DNA of 27,433 nucleotides from Prevotella sp. (GTDB lineage: Bacteria > Bacteroidota > Bacteroidia > Bacteroidales > Bacteroidaceae): NCBI GenBank assembly GCA_024681875.1, contig JAILAA010000180.1, forward strand, positions 1 through 27,433, in the 5' to 3' direction. The notes below the pieces were generated by a model. That model was not told the DNA's origin. It did not search any database and saw nothing but the letters and a program-made list of their open reading frames with translations. Position 1 is the first letter of the stretch. Each line of letters begins with the position of its first letter. Both the position numbers and the translations under genes were made by a program. Below are positions 16,299-23,738 of the stretch, piece after piece.

Positions 16299-16727
16299 TT
16301 ATGCCCACTTGCTGAGATCTTGCTCAGCAATGAACTTCAGATTGTTCAGGATGATGGTCTCGCGGGCCTTTTCGCGGTTGTCGGTACGGAAGACGAGGAT
16401 GCCTTTGCCGTTGTAAAGGAAAGTGTACATGTAGGCGATGCTGATGCCTGCATCGCTGAACATCTTCACGGCGTCGGCGCAGCGGCCGGGCTCGTCGTCA
16501 AGCTCCAGGGCCAGGACGTCGCTCAGGGCAACGGCCACACCGGCCTTCTTCAATTCGTCGTAAGCACGCAGTGGCTCGCTGCAGATGAGACGGTAGATAC
16601 CGTACTCGGCCGTGTCGGCAATGGTGGAGGCAATGATCTGAATCTTCTGCTCCTTCAGCACTTCAAGCACTTTGATGAGCGTGCCCGAGCGGTTCTCGAT
16701 GAAAATGGATAACTGATGGATTGTCAT
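16299..16727 (-). CDS. Tandem ACT-domain protein
   Basis: The 142-residue protein consists of two ACT domains. The first is at about 1-65 (HQLSIFIENRSGTLIKVLEV and onward) and the second at about 70-140 (DEPGRCADAVKMFSDAGISI). ACT domains bind amino acids and act as small-molecule sensors. It lies 51 bases downstream of an aryl-CoA ligase gene, an arrangement common in Bacteroidetes. There the pair is linked to arylpyruvate/indolepyruvate metabolism of aromatic amino acids. A regulatory role sensing an aromatic amino acid is an inference. No enzymatic domain is present. Confidence 0.85.
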   Translation of the reverse strand: MTIHQLSIFIENRSGTLIKVLEVLKEQKIQIIASTIADTAEYGIYRLICSEPLRAYDELKKAGVAVALSDVLALELDDEPGRCADAVKMFSDAGISIAYMYTFLYNGKGILVFRTDNREKARETIILNNLKFIAEQDLSKWA

Positions 16728-16744
16728 GGCTTTTTCGTATTTGC

Positions 16745-16776
16745 GTTATTACGTTATTTCGTTATCACGTTGTTAC
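16745..16776 (-). repeat. Tandem 8-mer (GTTATYAC-like) between the aryl-CoA ligase and ACT genes
   Basis: On the plus strand there are four 8-base units: GTTATTAC, GTTATTTC, GTTATCAC, GTTGTTAC. The array fills most of the 51-base gap between the two minus-strand genes and ends two bases short of the ligase stop codon. Confidence 0.8.
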
Positions 16777-16778
16777 GA

Positions 16779-18098
16779 TTATTGATAGACCTTTCTCTTG
16801 TCGACCACGCGTACGGCCTTGCCTTCGCTGACGGGCAGGGTGCCACGAGGCACGAGCTTGACACGCGGGGTAAGCAGTATCTCGTCCTTCAGGGCGCGGG
16901 TGATGTCTTTGCTTAGCTGCTGTAGGCGGTTATAGTCGTCGGTGAACATCTCGGCCAGCTCCACTTCGACGGTCATATTATCGTTGTCCTCGTCGGTGGT
17001 CAGGGTGATGAGGTAGTTGTTGCCCAGCTCCTTGAAGTTCATCAGAATCTTCTCAATCTGGATGGGGAAGATGTTGACGCCTCTAAGCACCATCATGTCG
17101 TCGGAACGGCCGCGCATACGGTCCAGACGGATGTGGTTGCGGCCGCAGGGACACGAGCGCCCAAGGACGCGGGTGAGGTCGCGGGTGCGATAGCGCAATA
17201 GTGGCATAGCCTCGCGGCAAAGCGTGGTGAGCACCAGCTCGCCAATCTCGCCGTCGGGCACGGGCTCCAAGGTCTCGGGGTCTACAATCTCCACAATGTA
17301 ATAGTCCTCCCAGAAATGCAGGCCGTTCTGCTCTTTGCACTCGAAGCCCACACCGGGTCCGCACATTTCCGACATGCCGAAGGAGTTATAGGCCTTCACG
17401 CCCATCATGTCCTCGATGCGCTTGCGCTGCTCCTCTGAGTGAGGCTCGGCACCGATGGCCAGCACCTTCAACTTCGTGTCGCGGCGCGGGTCGACGCCTT
17501 CCTGCTGCATTACTTCGTAGAGACGGGTGACGTAGGAAGGCACGGCGTGGATGGCGGTGGTGCCGAAGTCCTTGATGAACTTAATCTGCCTGAGCGAGTT
17601 GCCGGCAGCGGCGGGCACGGTGAGCATGCCCAGCTTCTCTGCGCCGTACTGGAAGCCCAGACCACCGGTGAACATACCGTAGCCTGAAGAGTTCTGGAAC
17701 ACGTCGTCAGGACGCAGGCCAACCATCCATAGGTTGCGGGCCACCTGATTAGCCCACTCGTCGAGGTCTTTCTTCGTGTGCAAGATGACGGTGGGATTGC
17801 CCGTAGTGCCTGATGAGGAATGTAGGCGCACGCAGTCCTTCAGTGGTACGCACGACATGCCGAAGGGATAGGTCTCGCGCAGGTCCTGTTTCGTAGTGAA
17901 GGGAAGCTTGCGCACATCGGCCAGTGTCTGAATGTCGTCGGCCGTGATGCCAGCTTCCTTGAATTTCTTCTGATAGAACTCGTTGGTCAGGCAGTGGCGC
18001 ACGGTGGCTTTGAGACGTTCCAGCTGGAGCGCCTCAATCTGCTCGCGGCTCATTGTCTCGAGCTCTGGATTAAAGTAGGGTGAATTTGTCTCGTTCAT
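16779..18098 (-). CDS. paaK: Phenylacetate-CoA ligase family enzyme (copy 1)
   Basis: This is an adenylate-forming enzyme that activates an aryl acid such as phenylacetate or indoleacetate to its CoA thioester. The 439-residue protein shows the ATP-binding loop SSSGTTGNPT, the SFGMSEMCGPG segment, the hinge region RYRTRDLTRVLG, RMRGRSDDMMVLRGVNIFP, and a C-terminal lysine-containing end (EGKAVRVVDKRK). All are normal for PaaK-type ligases. It starts an operon with the ACT protein and has one of the best promoters in the window. In gut Bacteroidales such enzymes work with ferredoxin-dependent arylpyruvate oxidoreductases, which are not in this window. The exact substrate cannot be read from sequence. 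Confidence 0.92.
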   Translation of the reverse strand: MNETNSPYFNPELETMSREQIEALQLERLKATVRHCLTNEFYQKKFKEAGITADDIQTLADVRKLPFTTKQDLRETYPFGMSCVPLKDCVRLHSSSGTTGNPTVILHTKKDLDEWANQVARNLWMVGLRPDDVFQNSSGYGMFTGGLGFQYGAEKLGMLTVPAAAGNSLRQIKFIKDFGTTAIHAVPSYVTRLYEVMQQEGVDPRRDTKLKVLAIGAEPHSEEQRKRIEDMMGVKAYNSFGMSEMCGPGVGFECKEQNGLHFWEDYYIVEIVDPETLEPVPDGEIGELVLTTLCREAMPLLRYRTRDLTRVLGRSCPCGRNHIRLDRMRGRSDDMMVLRGVNIFPIQIEKILMNFKELGNNYLITLTTDEDNDNMTVEVELAEMFTDDYNRLQQLSKDITRALKDEILLTPRVKLVPRGTLPVSEGKAVRVVDKRKVYQ

Positions 18099-18130
18099 CT
18101 ATAAGGTGTTTAGTATGTCATTTAGCGCTA

Positions 18131-18162
18131 CAAAATTAGCCATTTTCTTGCAAACAGACAAA
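18131..18162 (-). promoter_or_regulatory. Promoter of the aryl-CoA ligase/ACT operon
   Basis: Read on the minus strand, TTTG (18162-18159), a 20-base spacer and TAATTTTG (18138-18131) match the Bacteroidetes consensus fully. The start codon is 32 bases downstream. A TAGCGCTA palindrome (18123-18130) abuts the -7 box. Confidence 0.75.
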
Positions 18163-18178
18163 GATTTTCTTTTTTTTC

Positions 18179-18209
18179 TTTGCTTTTCATCCGCTTATTC
18201 GTATCTTTG
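18179..18209 (+). promoter_or_regulatory. Promoter of the PH-domain membrane protein gene
   Basis: TTTG (18179-18182), a 19-base spacer and TATCTTTG (18202-18209) match the consensus fully. The ATG is at 18236. It lies back to back with the promoter at 18131-18162. Confidence 0.75.
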
Positions 18210-18235
18210 CACACAAATTCACACATTATTCAATT

Positions 18236-18697
18236 ATGGGATACATACAGAAAAACCTCATGCAGGGCGAGAAAGTGATATACGAGGCTAAATTTCACGG
18301 TATTGTCTATTTCTGGCCTTGTCTTTTTGCTATTTTGGCCATCGGCCTTTTCTTCATTGGCAGTTGGAGCTTCCTGCTGCGCCTCATCCTGGTGCTGGCC
18401 GTATGGCTGGTGGCTTTCATCTGGGGCGTCTACATCAATGGTGGCAAACAGTATGTGCTGACCACTCGTCGGCTCATCTGCAAGGAAGGCATCGTGAAAC
18501 GTACGTCACGTGAACTGCTGCTGCGCAAGTGTGAGGGTATCAGTATTGAACAGTCCATCCTGGGCCGCTTGCTAGGCTATGGCAGTATCTTAGTGTCGAC
18601 AGGCGAGGACAAGAACCGCTACGACTACATCAAGAATCCTCTTGCCTTCAGCACCAGCATTAACCAGCAGATAGACAACGTCAAGGACGACAGATAA
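18236..18697 (+). CDS. Small membrane protein with bacterial PH domain (YdbS/bPH2-like)
   Basis: The 153-residue protein has two closely spaced membrane segments (about residues 22-63: IVYFWPCLFAILAIGLFFIG and LLRLILVLAVWLVAFIWGVY). A bPH2-type domain follows, starting at NGGKQYVLTTRRLICKEGIV and including the characteristic LLLRKCEGISIEQSILGRLL and YGSILVSTGED. This is the usual layout of the family; function is not established. It is a single-gene unit with its own promoter. Its 3' end overlaps the convergent acetyltransferase gene by 17 bases. Confidence 0.85.
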   Translation: MGYIQKNLMQGEKVIYEAKFHGIVYFWPCLFAILAIGLFFIGSWSFLLRLILVLAVWLVAFIWGVYINGGKQYVLTTRRLICKEGIVKRTSRELLLRKCEGISIEQSILGRLLGYGSILVSTGEDKNRYDYIKNPLAFSTSINQQIDNVKDDR

Positions 18698-19148
18698 CCT
18701 CCATCGTAGTCTTTTGCACTTTCATACCCATGTTCTTATAGAAATGGTATGCGGCATCGTTGCCCTCCCATACATTCAGGGTTATGTTGTTGCAGTCAAT
18801 GGATTGGGCATAGTCGCGTACGTGTTCGTATAAAGCCTTTCCTATATGTTTGCCGCGAGCATTCTCGTCTACACATATATCATCGATATATAGTGTCTTG
18901 ATGTCTTCTAACAGTTGGTTGTCTTTTATCTCGGATACCTGACAGAAAGCGTATCCTAACACCATCCCGTCGTCGTAGACAAAAATGGGCTTGCTCTCAT
19001 CTTTAAGCAGTGATGCAAGTTCCTGCTCGCTATATTTTGTAGTGTGAGGCCTGAACAGGTCAGGACGTAACACATGATGCACCATATTAACCTGATGCAA
19101 CAGCTCTATGATACGCTTAATATCCTCTTTGTTCGCTTTTCTTATCAT
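18681..19148 (-). CDS. GNAT-family N-acetyltransferase
   Basis: The 155-residue protein matches the GNAT fold. It has MIRKANKEDIKRIIELLHQV at the N-terminus, IFVYDDGMVLGYAFC (strands 2-3), then LYIDDICVDENARGKHIG with the acetyl-CoA pyrophosphate-binding loop ARGKHIGKAL. The C-terminal part includes NITLNVWEGNDAAYHFYKNM and a GMK strand, typical of RimI-like enzymes. The acyl acceptor is unknown. It lies 63 bases downstream of the galactanase on the same strand and may be the last gene of that unit. Its end overlaps the PH-domain gene by 17 bases. Confidence 0.88.
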   Translation of the reverse strand: MIRKANKEDIKRIIELLHQVNMVHHVLRPDLFRPHTTKYSEQELASLLKDESKPIFVYDDGMVLGYAFCQVSEIKDNQLLEDIKTLYIDDICVDENARGKHIGKALYEHVRDYAQSIDCNNITLNVWEGNDAAYHFYKNMGMKVQKTTMEVICRP

Positions 19149-19211
19149 CGCACAAAAACGTATTTCTTCCTGAACTAGGATATGAATTCTAAATAACGAA
19201 AAAGGTAAAGC

Positions 19212-20312
19212 TTATTCTTCTATGAAAGCCTCCATGATGGCTGTGGGACCTCCGTTGCTGTTGAAGGCTCCGAGCTTGTAGCCGCCGGGCAGTGTCTGCG
19301 GCTCCCAGTAGAAGATGCCGCGGCAACGGCCGTTGGTCTGTGTGCGGGCCTCATGGATGATGCGCTCCAGCTGTCGCCTGCCTTCCTCCATCAGTTCGGG
19401 CTGCTGCTCGTTCACTTCGAAGCCTGTCTCCACAATCATCACGTCGCAGCCGAATTTCTCGCTGACGTGGCGAATGTTGGCGATGCAGGACGTGATGACG
19501 CTGTCGGCCTGCAGCTCAGGATGGCTGCGGAGTGCCCAGTAGGGATAGAGCGACATGCCTATCATGTCGAACTTACCGCCGTACTTCAGGAGTGTGCCGA
19601 GGTTCCAGTCGTAGAGCTCGGGTTTGTAGCCGTTGTCGAGATGAACGATGACGATGGTGTTGGGAAAGACTTCCTTCACGGCTTCGTAGCCTGTACGGAT
19701 GAAGCCTGCATAGTGTTCAGGTTCGGTCTTGATATGTCCCATGCTCTCCACGATGGTGCTCTTGCCGTTCTCATCGTTCACGACCCACCCACGCTCGTCG
19801 GTCTTCACTGTCCATAGCAGGCCGTTGCTCGTCTCGTTGCCCACCTGCACCCAGCGGGGCTCCACGCCGTTGTCCTTCAGCAGCGTGAGGACGTCGATGG
19901 TGTGCTGGCGCAGATCGTCTTTCATCTGCTCATAGCTGTGACCTGACCACACCCGTGGTATGGGTTGCTGAGCAGGGTCGGCCCACCAGTCGCTGTAGTG
20001 GAAGTCTACCATCAGGTCCATGCCTAAGGCTTTCGCACGTAGGGCCATAGCCAGCAGCTGGTGCTTGTCGCATGAGCCGTCGCGTGTGGGCTCCACCCAC
20101 ACTCGCAGGCGGATGGCCGACATCTGGTAGTCGTTCTTCAACAACTCCAAGCATTCGCGATCGTGCCCGTCGCGATCGTGGAAGACGATGCCGCGCTGCT
20201 CTTGCCGGGGCAGGCCGCTTACGTCGGCGCCCTTTACGAAGTCTTTCACTTGTGCGCTGAGCAACAGTGGCAGGGCGAGAATGTATAACAGGATGGACGT
20301 TCTTTTCATCAT
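19212..20312 (-). CDS. Arabinogalactan endo-beta-1,4-galactanase (GH53)
   Basis: This enzyme cleaves beta-1,4-galactan side chains of pectin (type I arabinogalactan). The 366-residue protein has a signal peptide (cleavage probably near LLSAQ) and then the GH53 barrel: FVKGADVSGLP, IRLRVWVEP, DLMVDFHYSDWWADP. The proposed acid/base is Glu160 in VGNETSNGLLW, and the proposed nucleophile is Glu295 in IVETGFEV. Both lie at the expected places. No lipobox cysteine follows the signal, so it is probably periplasmic or secreted. It starts six bases after the guanine deaminase stop, a tight but functionally odd pairing. Together with the pectinesterase at 6378 it points to pectin use. Confidence 0.93.
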   Translation of the reverse strand: MMKRTSILLYILALPLLLSAQVKDFVKGADVSGLPRQEQRGIVFHDRDGHDRECLELLKNDYQMSAIRLRVWVEPTRDGSCDKHQLLAMALRAKALGMDLMVDFHYSDWWADPAQQPIPRVWSGHSYEQMKDDLRQHTIDVLTLLKDNGVEPRWVQVGNETSNGLLWTVKTDERGWVVNDENGKSTIVESMGHIKTEPEHYAGFIRTGYEAVKEVFPNTIVIVHLDNGYKPELYDWNLGTLLKYGGKFDMIGMSLYPYWALRSHPELQADSVITSCIANIRHVSEKFGCDVMIVETGFEVNEQQPELMEEGRRQLERIIHEARTQTNGRCRGIFYWEPQTLPGGYKLGAFNSNGGPTAIMEAFIEE

Positions 20313-20318
20313 CGTTTA

Positions 20319-21614
20319 TCAGATTATTTCCAAAGGATCGGTAATGAGTCTGCCCTGACAATAGCGGGCAGCGATGTGGCGGTCGTCGCCGATGTAGATG
20401 AAACGCTCGAGGCGCTGCAAGAGCGTGTAGCCGGTGTCGATGCATAGCTGACTGTCGTCGATGACCAACGCGTCGAAGGCATAGCCAGGCTCGAAGCTGC
20501 CTACGCGGCCGAAGAACCGTCCTGCCGACTTTGTGGCCATCCAAAAGGCCTCGGCAAGGGTGAGGAACGCACATGACTTGTCGCGCTGGTAGTGCATCTT
20601 GCTCACTTGGACGGCATAGACCATCATGCGGAAGATGCTGAAGTCGTGGCCACCGCTCACGTCGCTGCCCAGGGCTACGGGGATGCCGGTATCGAGGAAG
20701 CGGCGTATGGGGGCTGCTCCCGACGCGAGGTTGAGGTTGGAAGTGGGGCAGTGGGCCACCATGACGCCGCGGCGGCGCATCAGTTCAAGCTCGTCGCCGT
20801 CGCTCCATACGCAGTGGGCCATGATGGTGGGGGTCTGCCCAAACAGTCCGTAGTGGTCGTAGGCGTCGGCATAGTGCCGGCTCTTCGGCTCCAGCTCCCT
20901 GACCAAGGCTATCTCGCCGTGATTCTCCGAGAGGTGCGACTGTACAGGGAGGTTGTGGCGACGGGCCATTTCTCCACAGGCAGCAAGCAATTCGGGTGTG
21001 CACGAAGGAATGAAGCGCGGGGTGACGATGGGACGCACACGAGGAGGGGTGAGGGGTGAGGGGTGAGATGCCTCAAATTCTTCAACGAGAGATTCGCAGG
21101 CCTTTGTCGCCTCTTCCACGCTCTCCTGCAAGCCCTCAGGACAGTTGCGGTTCATGTTCACCTTACCCACAAATCCGCCCATGCCGGCTTTGTCGAGCAA
21201 GTGCATCAGCAGGCGTGTGCTCTCAAGATGCACCGAGGCGAAGGCCACCACACGCATGGTGCCTTGGCGCCACAGCTCGTGTACGAAGTGTCGGTACATA
21301 CGCTCGGCATACGCCATGTCGGCATACTTGAGCTCCTCGGGGAAGGTGTAGTTCTGTAGCCACGGCAACAGCTCCTCATCCATGGCGATGCCTTGGTTGC
21401 GATACTGCGGAGCATGCACATGCATGTCGTTCATGGCGGGTATGAGCAGACGGTCGCCCCAATCAGTGACAGGGCAGTCAGCCAGATGCGTGGGAAGCTC
21501 CTGATAGACTCCCTCCACTATACCGTTGTCATTGACGGCTATATAGCCATGAGGCACCACCACAAACTGGCTGCTTTCGGCTGTGTAGATAATATTTGCG
21601 TGATAGATATGCAT
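20319..21614 (-). CDS. guaD: Guanine deaminase-like amidohydrolase
   Basis: The enzyme is expected to deaminate guanine to xanthine in purine salvage or catabolism. The 431-residue amidohydrolase has the metal-binding HxH (His65, His67) inside MHVHAPQYRNQGIAMDEELL, followed by LQNYTFPEE, which is specific to guanine deaminases among the family. Further ligands lie in QSHLSENHGEI, IMAHCVW and LGSDVSGGHDFSIFRM. It lacks a signal peptide and is cytoplasmic. Residues about 184-191 (PSPLTPPR) are repeat-derived and inserted just before the VRPIVTPRF strand. It is the first gene of a unit with the galactanase and perhaps the acetyltransferase. Other aryl/purine amidohydrolase activities cannot be excluded. 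Confidence 0.88.
   Translation of the reverse strand: MHIYHANIIYTAESSQFVVVPHGYIAVNDNGIVEGVYQELPTHLADCPVTDWGDRLLIPAMNDMHVHAPQYRNQGIAMDEELLPWLQNYTFPEELKYADMAYAERMYRHFVHELWRQGTMRVVAFASVHLESTRLLMHLLDKAGMGGFVGKVNMNRNCPEGLQESVEEATKACESLVEEFEASHPSPLTPPRVRPIVTPRFIPSCTPELLAACGEMARRHNLPVQSHLSENHGEIALVRELEPKSRHYADAYDHYGLFGQTPTIMAHCVWSDGDELELMRRRGVMVAHCPTSNLNLASGAAPIRRFLDTGIPVALGSDVSGGHDFSIFRMMVYAVQVSKMHYQRDKSCAFLTLAEAFWMATKSAGRFFGRVGSFEPGYAFDALVIDDSQLCIDTGYTLLQRLERFIYIGDDRHIAARYCQGRLITDPLEII
21044..21064 (-). repeat. Tandem 7-mer array (ACCCCTC on the coding strand) in guaD
   Basis: Three identical units read GAGGGGT on the plus strand, ACCCCTC on the coding (minus) strand. They are translated in frame within HPSPLTPPR. 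Again only the stop-free orientation faces the gene. Confidence 0.8.
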
Positions 21615-21649
21615 GGTTTTTAGTTTTTGATATTTATAGCCAGTGGGTG

Positions 21650-21657
21650 CAAAGTTA
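21650..21657 (-). promoter_or_regulatory. Putative -7 box of guaD
   Basis: On the minus strand the box reads TAACTTTG, 35 bases before the guaD ATG. The nearest partial -33 match lies 24 bases upstream, longer than usual. Confidence 0.45.
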
Positions 21658-21696
21658 ACTATTTTTTTCTGACCTGATGTACAATTTGTGGATTAT

Positions 21697-21728
21697 TTTG
21701 CTTCGTCAGCTTTGTTTTTGTAACTTTG
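21697..21728 (+). promoter_or_regulatory. Promoter of luxS
   Basis: TTTG (21697-21700), a 20-base spacer and TAACTTTG (21721-21728) match the Bacteroidetes consensus. The luxS ATG is 38 bases downstream, so the leader is short and leaves no room for a riboswitch. Confidence 0.75.
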
Positions 21729-21766
21729 CAGCGCAATTATATCAAACAAATACAAAAAAGAGCATT

Positions 21767-22261
21767 ATGGAAGTCATACAAAGCTTTACCATCGACCACA
21801 CCCACCTGAAGCCGGGTATCTACGTTTCGCGCGAAGACAAGGGCTTCACCACTTTCGACCTGCGCATCACGGAACCCAACAAAGAACCCGCCGTGGCGCC
21901 GTCGGCCATGCATAGCATGGAACACCTGATGGCCACATGGTTCCGCAACAGCGAGGCGAAGGAAGACGTGGTGTACGTGGGCCCGATGGGCTGCCTCACG
22001 GGCATGTACATTATTATGACAGGGACTTATACGGTGGAGGACATGCGTCGGCTGACCATTGCGTGCCTGCAGTGGATAATCGAGCAGACAGAGGTGCCCG
22101 CCACGCGTCCTGAGGCCTGCGGCAACTATCTGCTGCACGACCTGCCGATGTGTAAATGGGAGTGTACCCGCTATCTCGACCGTCTGCAAAACGATTTCCA
22201 TAGCGAGTACACCAAACTTCAAATTACACTTGGCGACGGCAAGGTCTTTGCCGACGCGTAA
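21767..22261 (+). CDS. luxS: S-ribosylhomocysteine lyase LuxS
   Basis: LuxS splits S-ribosylhomocysteine into homocysteine and the AI-2 precursor DPD in the activated methyl cycle. The 164-residue protein has the metal site His49-x-x-Glu52-His53 in MHSMEHLM and the third ligand Cys118 in PEACGNYLLHDL. Catalytic Cys76 is in VGPMGCLTGMY. All active-site residues are present and the length is normal. The frame is open from 21677, but the promoter at 21697-21728 lies inside that extension, so ATG 21767 is chosen. No pfs/mtn gene is adjacent. It is a single-gene unit, converging on the second aryl-CoA ligase across a large inverted repeat. Confidence 0.96.
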   Translation: MEVIQSFTIDHTHLKPGIYVSREDKGFTTFDLRITEPNKEPAVAPSAMHSMEHLMATWFRNSEAKEDVVYVGPMGCLTGMYIIMTGTYTVEDMRRLTIACLQWIIEQTEVPATRPEACGNYLLHDLPMCKWECTRYLDRLQNDFHSEYTKLQITLGDGKVFADA

Positions 22262-22279
22262 CGCCCTGTTTTAACCATT

Positions 22280-22362
22280 TCGTCCGAGAAAATCCGCTGG
22301 CTTCGGATTTTTGTCCGACCGGTTCGGATTTTTGTCCGAAGCCTGCGGATTTTCTCGGACGA
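22280..22362. repeat. 28-base inverted repeat with internal direct repeats, between luxS and an aryl-CoA ligase gene
   Basis: Arms 22280-22307 and 22335-22362 match at 27 of 28 positions around a 27-base loop. Within it, TTCGGATTTTTGTCCGA occurs twice in direct orientation (22302-22318 and 22323-22339), and related CGGATTTTCTCGGA forms lie at both ends. It lies between two convergent genes, so it could end transcription from both sides. Only a short T-run (ATTTTCC) follows the plus-strand side. Confidence 0.85.
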
Positions 22363-22408
22363 TTTTCCGGTTTCTCCTGTCGCCCAGCCTGTTCTTCTTT
22401 CTTGACGG

Positions 22409-23716
22409 CTACAGTTTGCGCTTGTCGATGACGTGTGCGCTCTTGCCCTGACTGCGCTCGATGGTGCCGGGAGCCTTCAGCTGCACCTTGGCGGCAATGC
22501 TGAGGACGCTCTTCAGCTTGGCGGCGAGCTTTTTCTCCAACTGGTCGACGGCGGCAGGCGTGTCGAAGGTCGACGTGAAGACCTCCTGGCGCAGCTCGGC
22601 CTGCACCTGCAGGGTGTCGAGATTGTTGACGCGGTCGACGACGAGCATATAGCGCGGTGCAAACTCGGGCAGCGAAAGGATGACGCTCTCCACCTGGCTG
22701 GGGAACACGTTGATGCCGCGGATGATGAGCATGTCGTCCGAGCGCCCCTCGATGCGGCCCATGCGGATGGCGGTACGGCCGCAGTCGCACTGCCCGTCCA
22801 TCAGCGAGCAGAGGTCGCGGGTGCGGTAGCGCAGCACGGGCATACCCTCCTTCGTCAGCGTGGTGAAGACAAGCTCGCCCTGCTGTCCGTTGGGTACATT
22901 CTCCAACGTCACAGGATTGATGATCTCGGGATAGAAATGGTCTTCGCAGATGTGTGAGCCGTGCTGCATCTGGCACTCGTAGCTCACCGACGGGCCCATC
23001 ACTTCGCTAAGGCCGTAGATATTGTATCCCTTCAGGCCGAGACGCTCCTCAATCTCTTTGCGCATGTTCTCCGTCCAAGGCTCGGCGCCGAAGGCACCCA
23101 CACGCAGTTTGATCTGCTCCTTCGTGATGCCCATCTTGTCCATTGTCTCAGCAAGATAGAGCGCATACGACGGGGTGCAGGCGATGCCCGTGATGCCGAG
23201 GTCACGAATCAGTTTCAGATGTTTCTCAGTGTTGCCTGTTCCGGCAGGGATGACGCTGGCTCCGAGGTGCTCCACGCCATAGTGGGCACCGAGACCGCCG
23301 GTGAACAGACCATAGCCGTAGGCCACGGAGAAGATGTCGTCGCGGGTGACGCCGTAGGCCGTCAGGCAGCGGGCCATGCACTCGCTCCACACACCGATGT
23401 CCTTGCGGGTATAGCCCACGATAGTGGGATTGCCCGTAGTGCCGCTCGAAGCGTGCACGCGGATAATCTCGCTTTGCGGTGCGGCTTGCAGCCCGAAGGG
23501 GTAGTTGTCGCGCAGGTCCTTCTTCGTGGTGAAGGGCAGCTTCTTAATGTCTTCGATGGTCTGTATGTCGTCGGGACGAATGTCAAGCTCCTGCAGCTTG
23601 TTGCGGTAGAACGGCACGTTGTGATACACATACTCCACAATCTTGTGAAGCCTTTTTCCCTGGAGCGCGCTCATCTCGTCGCGGCTCATGCACTCTTTGT
23701 TAGGGTTCCAAATCAT
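22409..23716 (-). CDS. paaK: Phenylacetate-CoA ligase family enzyme (copy 2)
   Basis: This second aryl-CoA ligase has 435 residues and keeps the family motifs: ATP loop ASSGTTGNPTIVGYTRKD, YGLSEVMGPSVSYEC, RYRTRDLCSLMDGQCDCGRT, RIEGRSDDMLIIRGINVFP and the C-terminal lysine region QGKSAHVIDKRKL. It is clearly a paralogue of the gene at 16779 but much diverged, so the two probably act on different aryl acids. The frame is open up to 23872, overlapping the ROK gene; ATG 23716 (MIWNPNKECM) is the normal family start and lies 22 bases after the ROK stop. It is the last gene of a three-gene operon. No ACT gene accompanies this copy. Confidence 0.92.
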   Translation of the reverse strand: MIWNPNKECMSRDEMSALQGKRLHKIVEYVYHNVPFYRNKLQELDIRPDDIQTIEDIKKLPFTTKKDLRDNYPFGLQAAPQSEIIRVHASSGTTGNPTIVGYTRKDIGVWSECMARCLTAYGVTRDDIFSVAYGYGLFTGGLGAHYGVEHLGASVIPAGTGNTEKHLKLIRDLGITGIACTPSYALYLAETMDKMGITKEQIKLRVGAFGAEPWTENMRKEIEERLGLKGYNIYGLSEVMGPSVSYECQMQHGSHICEDHFYPEIINPVTLENVPNGQQGELVFTTLTKEGMPVLRYRTRDLCSLMDGQCDCGRTAIRMGRIEGRSDDMLIIRGINVFPSQVESVILSLPEFAPRYMLVVDRVNNLDTLQVQAELRQEVFTSTFDTPAAVDQLEKKLAAKLKSVLSIAAKVQLKAPGTIERSQGKSAHVIDKRKL

Positions 23717-23738
23717 TGTTAAGTATAAGAATAGTTTT

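Noticed and set aside
16286..16300. Small hairpin as terminator of the ACT gene (minus strand)
   Set aside because: Only five pairs and TTTTC after it; too weak to call.
18503..18516. parS-like site around CACGTG
   Set aside because: The flanks (CGT on the left, AAC on the right) are not the palindromic arms of parS; no better site was found near parAB.
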